DNA from: CAWJKP01 sp963843465
Lineage (GTDB): Bacteria > Planctomycetota > Planctomycetia > Pirellulales > Thermoguttaceae
NCBI GenBank assembly: GCA_963843465.1
Contig: CAWJKP010000001.1
Location: forward strand, 2,108,001-2,172,000
Direction of reading: 5' to 3'
DNA length: 64,000 nt
Position numbers and translations under genes: made by a program. Shown here piece by piece: positions 24,220 through 34,600 of the stretch (position 1 is its first letter; every line of letters begins with the position of its first letter). The notes under the pieces are model-generated. The model was not told where the DNA came from. It worked only from the letters and a program-made list of their open reading frames with translations, and did no database searches.

Positions 24220-24466
24220 GATTTTCCTTTCAACTGTGCCTCACATCCCGAGGGGCAAGGATTCGGACACGGGCGAGATCATTGACAGCAACCCGCCGCT
24301 GAACAAATTGTGCTCTTCGGCTTGACGTTGCCGGGGCCACGTTGCTTATTGCCGTTTCCGGCCCATGTAATTCTGCTCAAAGCGACTAATTGCTTCGCTA
24401 ATAGCGATCTCGATCCCTCCACGGGAATAGATTGCAGCCAATCGAGGGGGTTCCAGTCAAGTGCTG
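24220..24466. other. Intergenic region without a supported feature
   Basis: 247 bases upstream of the divergent primase-like remnant. It is visibly less GC-rich than its neighbours and I see no coding frame or strong hairpin. Confidence 0.4.
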
Positions 24467-24494
24467 TTGCATTCTCCATTCCGTGGGTTAAAAT
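24467..24494 (+). promoter_or_regulatory. Probable promoter of a leader RNA or sRNA
   Basis: TTGCAT (24467-24472), 16-base spacer, TAAAAT (24489-24494). It lies about 110 bases upstream of a clear intrinsic terminator with no protein gene between them. Confidence 0.5.
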
Positions 24495-24500
24495 AAATGT

Positions 24501-24607
24501 TTGCCGGATGACTAAATGAAGAGCACCTCGGCTCTACCGAGGGGCTCGTTGAAGAGTAAGCCGACGTGGTCGAGTACCTTGGGGTGTTCCGCCACGTCGG
24601 CTTTTTG
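24501..24607 (+). ncRNA. Candidate terminated leader RNA (attenuator) or small RNA
   Basis: Assumed to start about 7 bases after the TAAAAT box. It holds a small hairpin CCTCGG-CTCTA-CCGAGG (24526-24542) and ends in an intrinsic terminator. A 107-base RNA of this build before the CcbP-like gene at 24678 would act either as an attenuator for that gene or as an independent sRNA. Both are inference from layout. Confidence 0.4.
24558..24607 (+). terminator. Intrinsic terminator
   Basis: AAGCCGACGTGG (24558-24569) pairs with CCACGTCGGCTT (24592-24603) and is followed by TTTG; the stem's own 3' end adds to a run of five T. It stands 70 bases before the start of the CcbP-like gene, with no protein gene upstream that it could serve. 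Confidence 0.75.
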
Positions 24608-24677
24608 TTTCTGTGGCGCAAGACGTTGGAATCCATTCACGGAAGGTTCCTGCGTCGTTCTTCATGGAGGTGAGACT

Positions 24678-25091
24678 ATGGTGACTGTTGCTAACGCTCA
24701 TTGGAACGGTCTGAAAGTCTTTGCCGAATCGTGCTCGGAGCACGACCAAAGGGACCGCATTGTCGAGGCTCTCGGTTCGGTGATTTCGAGGGTTGACGAA
24801 GAGTCGCACTCCAGGTACTACAAGTACCTGGTGGAGCATCTCTACTTCCCGTTCATGGCTCACTACCCGGAGCCAACGACCTCGCTTGAGGAAGTGCAGT
24901 ACCGCTGCACTGTGCTGGAATTGCTCGACCCGGTGACGTTTTTTGGTGGCGAGTTCGACGGCATTTTCTCAAAGACCTGCAAAGGCGCATTCGAGGTGAA
25001 CTTGCCGTTGATCGAGTTGGAAGTGCCCGATGAGAGTCCCAACTTCCAGTTCATCGAGGATTACTGGTATTGGTTCTGGAACTGGCGGTGA
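24678..25091 (+). CDS. CcbP-like (calcium-binding-type) small protein, paralogue 1
   Basis: 137 residues from the ATG at 24678 (GGAGG upstream). The core SRYYKYLVEHLYFPFMAHYP, then EEVQYRCTVLELLDP fits the CcbP-like calcium-binding family, in which a helical 'YxYLxxxLxFPF' part leads into a small beta barrel. The C-terminus FQFIEDYWYWFWNWR is very rich in aromatic residues. A paralogue with the same order of motifs is at 47264. The next gene is DksA-like (14-base gap), so they probably share an operon. Whether it binds calcium is not shown. Confidence 0.65.
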   Translation: MVTVANAHWNGLKVFAESCSEHDQRDRIVEALGSVISRVDEESHSRYYKYLVEHLYFPFMAHYPEPTTSLEEVQYRCTVLELLDPVTFFGGEFDGIFSKTCKGAFEVNLPLIELEVPDESPNFQFIEDYWYWFWNWR

Positions 25092-25105
25092 GGTTGGAAG
25101 CATCG

Positions 25106-25474
25106 ATGACAAACACAGACCTTACGCCCTATCGGGAAAGACTCTTGGCTCTGCGGGCAAGGCTTCTGAGTGACACGACCCAGATGGAAGATAGCGCCTT
25201 GAACAAGGACCGCAGCAAGACCACCAGCATGCCGACCAGCATGGCAGAGCTTGGCAGTGGCAACTTCGATCAGGAACTCACGTTGAGTTCACTGAGGAGC
25301 GAGAATGACGCCCTCGACCAAATTGAAGCGGCAATCGAGCGGATCGAAGACGGCAGCTATGGTCAGTGCGAGACTTGCGGCGTGGAGATTCCCGCATCCC
25401 GCCTTGCGGCCATCCCTTATGCAGCGGAGTGCGTTCGATGTGCATCACAAGGGGAGGAAGGCCACCGGCCCTAA
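25106..25474 (+). CDS. TraR/DksA-type zinc-finger protein
   Basis: 122 residues from the ATG at 25106. The N-terminal coiled coil (YRERLLALRARLLSDTTQME) and the C4 zinc finger (Cys88, Cys91, Cys109, Cys112 in CETCG and ECVRC) are those of the DksA/TraR family, which enters the RNA polymerase secondary channel. The coil tip does not show the DxxDxA signature of true DksA, so it is a DksA-like or TraR-like regulator rather than DksA proper. It closely follows the CcbP-like gene. Confidence 0.85.
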   Translation: MTNTDLTPYRERLLALRARLLSDTTQMEDSALNKDRSKTTSMPTSMAELGSGNFDQELTLSSLRSENDALDQIEAAIERIEDGSYGQCETCGVEIPASRLAAIPYAAECVRCASQGEEGHRP

Positions 25475-25669
25475 TCTCCTTCCCATCCGCCGACAAGAAC
25501 GAAACCTGGCACGATCGTAACCCGCCAAGGTAAGCAGCATCTCTCGCCAATTTCCATGACTTTTCGCGATCGCCCTTCGCGGCGCGCTGCCGTGCTCATT
25601 TATCAGCATCTGACAAAGCACGCTGCGTAGGCCAAGCTTGCCAGAGCGACTGCCAGCCCACCAGTGCAG

Positions 25670-28600
25670 CTATTGGAGCCATTCTCGCTTGCCATCCAGC
25701 CAACTCGAATCCTCGCTCTCCCAGAGGAGATTATCGAGATTGGCCTGGGCCGACCCGGCCGCACTTATCTCCGCGGCCAACGCCTGACCCACAGCTTGCT
25801 CCGCGCCGCTGTCCAGGATCGCCAGCTCGGCCGGATCGACCGCGCCGCGGGCCAGGGCCGTAAACAGACCGTCGGCCAACTGCTGCGGCACTTGGGCAGC
25901 GCCCGCCGACGCGCTTGCACGCGACGCGACGCCAACTGAAGAAACCGGGCCCAGGGCCTCGACCGCAACGGCCGCGCCGACCGGAGCCTCGGGGCCGGCG
26001 ATCAGGCTGGCGGTCGGTTGCGGCGCCACCGAAAGCGGCGTGTCGGCGACGGTCACCGGCCAGGCATTGGCAGGGGCGGCCGGCGCGGCGGGCACGGCGG
26101 CCGGGACACTGTCACTCCCCACCTGCAACGCCGACGGGATGCTCACGGTCGGGTCGGGGCCGGTGGAGACAATGGTTCCCAGACCGGCGGGGTAGGGCGG
26201 CAGATACACGACCTGGCTGCCGTTGACGTAGTTGATCAGAGCGTTGCCGTCGCACAAGCTCACATACCCATAGCCGGCGATGTCGCCGATGACGGCCGGG
26301 TCGGCCAGCTTGTAGGCGTTGAAGCCCGCCGTCACGTCGCCCACCACATCCTCCATCAGCCCCACGTCCGAGCTGTCCAGCGTGCCGTCGCCGGTCGCAT
26401 CGCCCAGGAAGGCGACCACGTGCAGGGCCTGACTGCCGAGCACGTTCACGTTCGGGCCGGTCAACGTCAGCGGCTTGCCACTGCGGTCGAACCCGCTGAT
26501 CGATTCCACGCTGAGCGTCAGCAGGTCCTGCGCCCTGTAGACGTTGACGGCCGTGGCGGGCACCGTCGCCGTCAGGCTGCCGAGGACGATGGGGCCGCCG
26601 CCGGCGGCCGGCAAGGCGTTGGACCCGGAATTGAAGTCGATCACGGCGCTGCCGGGCGTAGACGTATCGACCGTAAACGTTGCGCCCGATGCGGCCAGGC
26701 CGGGATCGACCGTCCCGCCGGTGATGGAGAGGAGGGCCGGATTGTAGCTCAGGGTGAACTCGCCCTGCGTCACTCCGCCGCTATCGCTGAGCGAAATGGG
26801 GATGCCGGTGAGGATCGAAAAACTTCCGCCGCTGGCTGTGGGCAGTTGGGGAGTCCCCGCGGGAAGCGTGAAGGTGAAGACGGAACTGAAACGAGCTGTG
26901 CCGGCGGGAGGGTTGTTGCCGTAATTCACATTGCTCTCGACCGTCCAGGTGCCGTCGTAGTCGGCGTACGCACCCGTCAAGCCGGAGATCAGCACCCGCT
27001 GGCCGTTGGACGCCTTGTCCTGCGCCGTCGTGTGGACCGTCACGATTCCGCCGTTGTCGGCAAGGGAGGTAATCGACCCGGTCGAGTTGGGCAAGTTGAC
27101 GGCGTTGCCGGGGCCGCGGGCAAACGCCGGCACGATCACGGCCAGGTCGTTGACGGGGGCGCCGGCGCCGCCGAAGACCGTCTCGTTGGCGGTGAAGTCC
27201 AAGGAGCCGATGCTCATGGGTTCGTTGAACGGCCCATACACGGGAACGCCTGGCGCCGGTGAAAGCCCAAACTCGGTTACCCAGGGGACGTTAGCGTCTG
27301 GCTCGGGCGCAGTGAAGCCTGACGATGCCGGGCCGTCCAGCACTTGCCCGCTGAGGGTCGTGAAGGCCGTGCTGCCGCTGGCGAAGTCCAGGAGATAGGT
27401 GTCCGGAACCAGGATGCCCGACGTGGAGTCAGCCGACGAGACGCCCGCCATCGGCAGCCCGGTCTTGTTCACCAAGGTCGTGGCCACGAAGGTCATCGTG
27501 TTGTCGGTCTCCACCGCCGTTCCGCCAGGCACGCCATCGGCCGCGGGGGAAACCGCGGGCAGGCCGGCGACGTCGGTGTATTGGAAAGTCGAGCCGCTCG
27601 CGCTGGTGATGGTAAAGCTGCCGTTGTAGCCGGCGGCGGGGTCGGACTGCCCCGGGAGCAATTGCCCCGCGGGCACGCTGGAGACGCCGGAAATGGTCAC
27701 CACGTCGCCGACCGTAAAGTTATTGGCTTGGGTGGTGGTGATGGTCACCGTAGTGTCCGACTCCGTGGCGCTGGCGGCCGAAGTCGCCAGGGACGCCGTG
27801 GTCGAGTCCAACACCAGGGAGCCGTGTACTTGGCCCTCCGTATGCTCGCCGGTGAGGGTCACGCTGGGCAGCGACTGCGCGCCGTAGAGGTTGACCTGGG
27901 TCGGATCGAAGGGTTCGCTGAAGGTGGCCGTGAACCCCGTCGAGGTCATGGCCACCCCGGTGACGATCAGGGTCGTGTTGAACGGGGCGGAGTTGACCGA
28001 CATGCTGCCGTCGCTGGCCTTGAGGTAGTAGCCGCTGCCGGCAGCGCTGTAGCCGGTCCCAGGCTGGCTGATCGACAGGCCGCTGAAGGCGGCCACGCCG
28101 TTGTCTTGGTAGTCGCTCGCCGTCAGCGAGCCGCTGGTGCTGCTGAGCAGACCGTTGCTGTCGCCCGTGTACGTGGCCGCCTTCTGCAAGGAGACCGTCA
28201 CGCTGGAGTCGTCCCCGGTCACCGCGTTGCCGTACAAGTCTTCGACAGTCACCCCCGCGGTGAAGGTCTTCGCGCCGGCAACGACGGCCTCGGGCTGGGT
28301 CGTGAACGCCAGTTGCACGGCCGGCCCCGAACTGACTGTGAACGGGTCGGAGGTGGCGGTGAAGGTGCCGGCGCCGCCCGGCAGGGCAGCGGTGGCGGTC
28401 AATTGGTAGCCATTGCCGGCCAGACGGATGTTGACGTTGTTGGCGCCGGGGCCGCTGGTGCTGAAGGCGGCCACGCCGTTGACGGCCGTCATGGCGTCGG
28501 TGCCGTACAGGGCACTGCCGGGGCCGGAGGCCGTCAGCGTCACCGAGGACGAATTGCCCAGCACCGGGTTTCCATACGGGTCCTCCACCGTGGCGGTCAC

Positions 28601-31600
28601 CCCGATCGCTGTGCCTGCGGACGTGTTGGCGATCGTACTGAGCACGACCTGCGAGGCGGACGCGTTGCTGACCGTGATCGAGTTGCTGGTGCCGGAGATC
28701 TTGTCCAGCGGGTTCGTCGCGTCCGTGGCCGTGATGGTCCAGGGGCCGCCGGCGACCGTCTCCAGGCTGGCCAGGGTGTAGGCATAGCCCGAGCTGAAGT
28801 TGAGGGCGCCGGGCAGCGTCAATACCTTGGGATCGGTGCTGCTGAGCGTGGGGCTGCCCGCGTAGCTGGTCACGATGCTGTTGCTGGAGTCCTCGGCCTC
28901 CACCAGCAGCAGGAAGTTGGCGCCGGCCGTGACGGGGAGGCCACTGGTGAGGGCCGTGACCAGGAACTTGATGGCCGTGTGCGTGATTTCACCGGCAGGG
29001 TTGTCGACGAACGTCACGCTGTAGTTGAGGCCGCCGTTGCCGTCGTTCACCGAACCGGACGGGATGAGCGTCTGCGTGCCTGCCGTCGCGCTGGCGTAGG
29101 TCTCGCTGAAGTCGGCCGTGTCCAGGCCGCCGGGGCCGGCATAGGCGGCCAGGCTGCCGCCGGTAATGCTGGGGGTCCGGTCGATGGACGGCGTCGCGGT
29201 GGCAACCGACGTGCCGCCGTCGTAGACCTTGGTCACGGCGTTGGCCGTCACGGTGATCGCCAAGGGCAGGATCGCGCCGGCCGTGCTGTTAAGGTACGTC
29301 ACGCTGTAGTTGGCCCCTCCGTCGCCGTCGCTGACCGAGCCGGTCGCCTGGTTGATGACCAGCGGGTTGCTGAGGAAGCCGGTGCTGAGCGCGTTGCGGC
29401 TGGTGAACGACTCGGTGTAGTCCAAGGTGTCGTTCAGCCCGGTGATGGGGTTGACGGCCAGGCTGCCGCCGGTAACGGTGGGCGCGGCCCCCGGCGCGGC
29501 GGTCGAGCCGTCGTAGATCTTGTCCCAGGCCGCGGCCGTGAGCGTGATCGCCCGCGCCGTGACCGTCTGGGTCATCGCGCCGCTGGTGCCGGAGAAGACC
29601 TGGGAGTTCGTAGGCGTAAAGACGGCGTTGATCGTGTCCCCGCTGGGCGCCGTCACGTTGAAGGCCTCCGGGAGGAAGAGGGTATAGGTCGTGGTCCAGG
29701 GGGCCGAGCTGCTGCTGGACGAGGTGACCACTCCCGGCAAGGCGCTCAGGTCCGTGCCCGTGCCAACGCCGCCGTCCCAGAAAGCGGCGCTGCCGGCGGG
29801 CGCGCTAGTGCCGCTGTCGGAGACGACGGCCATGAAGGTCAGCGGCCTGCCGTACGTTACCGAAGAGCTCGAGCTGGTGACGCTGCTCATCGCGGTCGGC
29901 GTGGCGACTAGCGCGGTAACGTCGAGGAGCACGCGGTCGTCGCCTTGGATACTGACGCTGTAATCGGCGTTGGGCGTGGACAGCGTCCCCGCGTTTGCGA
30001 ACGTGCCGGTGATGGTGCCGGTGCCGGGGGCCGTGATGATGGTGAACGTCTGACCCACGTGCGAGGGCACGAAGTTATTCAGCGCCGAGAGGTTCAACAT
30101 GGCGTTGTTGAGGTTCACCGTGCCGGTGACGTCCAGCAGGCTGTTGCCCGTGCCGGCCAGTTGCACGCCGAAGCCGACAGGCGTTGTCGAGCCGTTGGGC
30201 AGCGTGAGGTTGCCACGGCCGGCCGGCAGCACGACGTTGCCGGTCATGTCGAGGGTGCCGGGGACGGTGCTCGCGATGCCGGCGGCTCCGGGTTGGATGG
30301 CGCCGGAATTGGCCGTGAGCGGGACGGTGCCCGTGACCGTGCCCGCGCCCTCGATCACGAGGGGCTGCGTGCCCAGGGCCAGGGCGTTGTTCAGGGCCAG
30401 CTTGCTGCCGCCGGCGACGTCGATCACGGTGCCGCTGGAGAGGCTGTAGGCCGGGCCGGTGATGTCCACGGTGCCGCCGCCGCTGACGGTGATGTTGCGG
30501 GCGACGCCGGCGTCGAAGAGGTCGGGGAGACTGAGCGTGACGCCGGGGCCCGGCGCGAAGTCGGGGCTGCCCGCCAGGAAAACGGTGCCCAACGACAGTC
30601 CCTCGCCTCCGCTGCTGGTGACGCTCAGCGTGCTGCCGGCGATGATCGCCGCGGTCATCGAGGCCGGCGCGTTCTCGACGTCGATGGTCGAGCTGATCGC
30701 CACGATGAGGCTGTTGGTAAAGGCGTTGGAGGTCGTGCTATCCAGGTTGAGCGAGCCGCCGGTCAAGGTCACCTGCCCGGTGCCCAAGGAGCCGTTGCCG
30801 GTGGTATCCAGGGCACCGGCCGCAACCACGGTGTCGCCCGAGTAGCTGTCGGAGACCGGCAGCGACAGCCCGCCGGGGCCCGCCTTGATCAGCGTTCCGT
30901 TGCCGCCGACGGAGCCGCTGATGGTTAAGGTCGCCCCCGACGAATCGACCTGGATCGTGCTGTTCGGCTGGTTCACCGAATAGGCGCGGGCGGACTGGTA
31001 GCTCGTGGCGCCGGTGTATTCCAGGGTGCCGGCGTTGATGTTCACCGCGCCGACGGCGCCGGTGATCGGGTTGGCGGCGCCCAGGCTGCCGTCGTCGGCG
31101 ATCTGCACCGTGCCGGAGCTGATGGTGGTCGTTCCGTCATAGCTGTTGCTGTTCGAGAGCGTCAGCGTGCCGCCGCCGTCCTTGACCAGCGCGTCGGTCC
31201 CGAACACGGAGCTGGAAATGACGCCGCCGATGTTGGTGGCGCCGGGGCCGTCGGCGGTGAGCGTGTCGCCGGCCAGATCAATGGGAGAGGCGATGTTCAA
31301 TGTTCCCTGGCTGTTGGCCCAGGTCTCGGAGGCGCCCAGCGTGATGCCGGCCAGGCTCACGGTCGTGGCCCTGCCGGCCGCGGGGTACTCGTTGTTGGTC
31401 ATGCCGCCGGGACCGATCAGGGTGACGGCATTGCCCGTGATCGTGAAATCATCGCCCGGGGTGGAGTTGTCGTCGGTGATCTGGATGCTCGCCAGCGACA
31501 GACCGAGGATATCGTTCTGGCTGGCAAAAGTGTTTGCACTGGAGGAATTGAAGATCAGCGTATCGCCGCCGCTGCCGTCCGCGCCGGGCGCAAAACCTGG

Positions 31601-34600
31601 ACTCCAGTTGTTCGCATCGCTCCAGGCCGTGGGGGTAGTGCCGTCGCCACCAATCCAGGTCAGCGTCACCGGGGCGATGAACGCCGTGGTGCTGGCCGTG
31701 GTGCTGGAAAGCGTGTAGTTCGCCGCGTCGCTGCCGCCCAGGCTGAGGCCCGTGGCCGTGACCGTCTCCAGCCCCGCGCTGCTGCTGGTGAAGCTGGCGG
31801 CGCCCACCTCGAGGCTGACCTGGTCCGAGCCAAAGGTCGTCGCCACGGTGGCCGTGGCCAGCGTGACCGTGGTGCCGCCGTCGTAGGTCTTCCCGTTGGC
31901 CGTGATCGAGGGCGTGAGCGTGGCCTGGGCGATGACGGCCGTGGTGCTGGCCGTGCTGCTGGAGAGCGTGTAGTTCGCCGCGTCGGCGCCGCCCAGGCTC
32001 AGGCCCGTGGCCGTCACCGTCTCCAGCCCCGCGCTGCGGCTAGTGAAGCTGCTGGCGCCCACCTCCAGGCTCACCTGGTCCGAGCCGAAGGTCGTCGCCA
32101 CCGTCTGGCTGGCCAGCGTGACCGTGGTGCCGCCGTTGTAGGTCCTGCCGTTGGCCGTGATCGACGGCGTCAGCGTGGCCTGGGCGATCACCGCCGTGGT
32201 GCTGGCCGTGGTGCTGGAGAGGGTATAGTCGGCTGCGCTGCTGCCACCGAGGCTCAGGCCCGTGGCCGTCACCGTCTCCAGCCCCGCGCTTTTGCTGGTG
32301 AAGCTGCTGGCGCCCACCTCCAGGCTCACCACGTCCGAGCCGAAGGTCGTCGCCACCGTCTGGCTGGTGAGCGTCACCGTGGTGCCGCCGTCGTAGGTCT
32401 TCCCGTTGGCCGTGATCGAGGGCGTCAGCGTGGCCTGGTTGATAACCTGGGTCACCGTGGGGTTGCTGGGGCTGGCGAGGAAGGTCCCGGTGGGGGCATA
32501 AATCGCCTCGATGGTGTTTGCGGTGTCGAGGACGATGTTGGTGGAATTCAATTGCGTGGCGCCCGGCGCGAAGGTCCAGGTCGAGGTCGTCGACGTGGTG
32601 CCAGACGCGGCGCTTTCCGTGTCGAGAGTGTCGCCGGTGGTTTCGTCCACGAAGGCCACGCTCCCCGTGGGCGTTCCCGTCTGGCCGGACGTGTTGGTGA
32701 CGGTGGCCGTGAAGCTGGGCGGGGCGCCGTAGGTGGCCGTAGGCTGCGAGCTGACCAAGGTCGTCGAGGTGCTCGCCGAAGAAACGGCGTTGAAGGTGAT
32801 CTGCCCGTCGACGCCATCGCTGGGACTATTGCCGATCGTGGAATTAAACGTGTACCCCAACGGGTAGCCGGAACTGGTCGAGTTGCTGTCTTTGACGTTC
32901 GTCGAGGTACCAGTTAGGCTGGGGACCAGGTTCAGCGCGGTCGTCAAACCCGTCGAACCCGTTGACACCGAGGACTGGGTCGTGAAAGTGATGATCCACA
33001 GGCTGCCGCTCGCGTTGCTGGGAAGGTAAGCAGCGTTCGCGATGTCGAGGCTCAGAGTGAAGGTCCCCAAGTTCTGGGAGGTGCCGTAGGTGTCGCCGGT
33101 GTTGGAAAGGGGATTGACGTTGACAGCCTGGATGCCCGAATCGCTGGGCGAAATGCCTTGCGAAGTCAGCAGGCTGCCCTCGCTCACCGTAATGCTGCCA
33201 GGGTTGATATAGCTTTCGTCGAAAACGATGACCGCATTGGCGGATTCGATGCCTGGCCCGCCAGGCGTGCCCGGGGTGAGATCCACCGGCACGGAATAGG
33301 TGTGACTGGTGCTGACAGGATTGATAGCGCTGGCGACAATGCTCATCGTGGTGCTGGGCGCCGTGGTGGCGGCGATAACCTGCACGGTCGCGGTCTCCGC
33401 GGTGCCCAGCGTGTAGGTTCCTCCCCCCGATCCCGTGCTCGCGTAATCCGGAGTCAACTGGGTGGGTGAGCCGCTTACGGAGACCGTAGCCGAGCCGGTG
33501 GCCGTGCTCTTGACGCAGAGGAAAAGGAAGGCCAAGACGTCGCCATTGGGCGTGTTGCCGCCGTTGGTGGGGTCGGTGCCCGTGTAATCGTTGAGGCCCT
33601 GTGACGCGCCGCTCTCATTTTGAGCAGTGACCGTGATTTGGCCGCCGCTGGTCCCATTCACGCTGTCAGTCCACACGCTAGAGTCGGCCAACGGGCCCCA
33701 GATGACGGCGGGAGCCGTGCCCGAGGTGGGAGGAGTGGTCGACTTGGTGTTGATACTCGCCGCGTTGAAAAAAGTCTGGGAAAACGTCACTCGGACTATC
33801 GCCGCACTCAAGCCAGAGTAACTGTCGTCCGTTTCTTCCAGGTAATCGAGGCGGATGGGAATCTCGACATAGCCGCCCGCATAGCCGTTGTAACTGTTGG
33901 CAAGCCCGTTGCTGAGATTGACGTAGGGGCTGCTCCGGGCGGTGATCACGCCGGTCGTGTTGGGCACGAAGGTAACCGTGTAGTTGTTGCCGCCGTTGCC
34001 GTCGTTGACCGAGCCGGCCGGCGTGAGCGCCTTGCCGCTGCCCACGTTCGGGTTGTCGTAGGTCTCGCTGAAGGCCGCCCTGTCGCCCGTGGCCAGGCCA
34101 CCGGAGTTGATCGCCGGCGTGGCCGCCGCCCAGATGGTGCCGTCGTATTGCTTGGTGTTGGTGGCCGCGGTGACCGTGATCAGACGCGCCGTGATCACGC
34201 CCGCGGTGCTGATGGCCGGGGTCACCGTGTAGTTGCCGCCGCTGTTGCCGTCGCTGACCGTGTAGCCGGCGACCGTGAGCGTCTTGCCCGTGCCCACGTT
34301 CTTGTTGTTGTAGGTCTCGCTCAGCCCCGTGACCGTGTCGCTGCCCAAAAGGCCGGTCACCGTGGGCGTGGCCGTCGTCGCGCTGGTCGATCCGTCGTAG
34401 GTCTTGGAGCAGGCCGCGGCCGTGATCGTCAGCCCCGCCTGGGCGATGGTCGCCGTGGCGCTGGCCGTGGTGCTGGAAAGCGTGTAGTTCGCCGCGTCGC
34501 CGCCGCCGAGGCTCAGGCCCGTGGCCGTCACCGTCTCCAGCCCCGCGTTCTTGCTGGTGAAGCTGCTGGCGCCCACCTCCAGGCCCACCTGGTCCGAGCC

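Noticed and set aside
12661..25669. CRISPR array or complete prophage in the island
   Set aside because: The GGGTTGCAA copies are unevenly spaced and mixed in orientation, not repeat-spacer. No capsid, terminase or integrase is visible.
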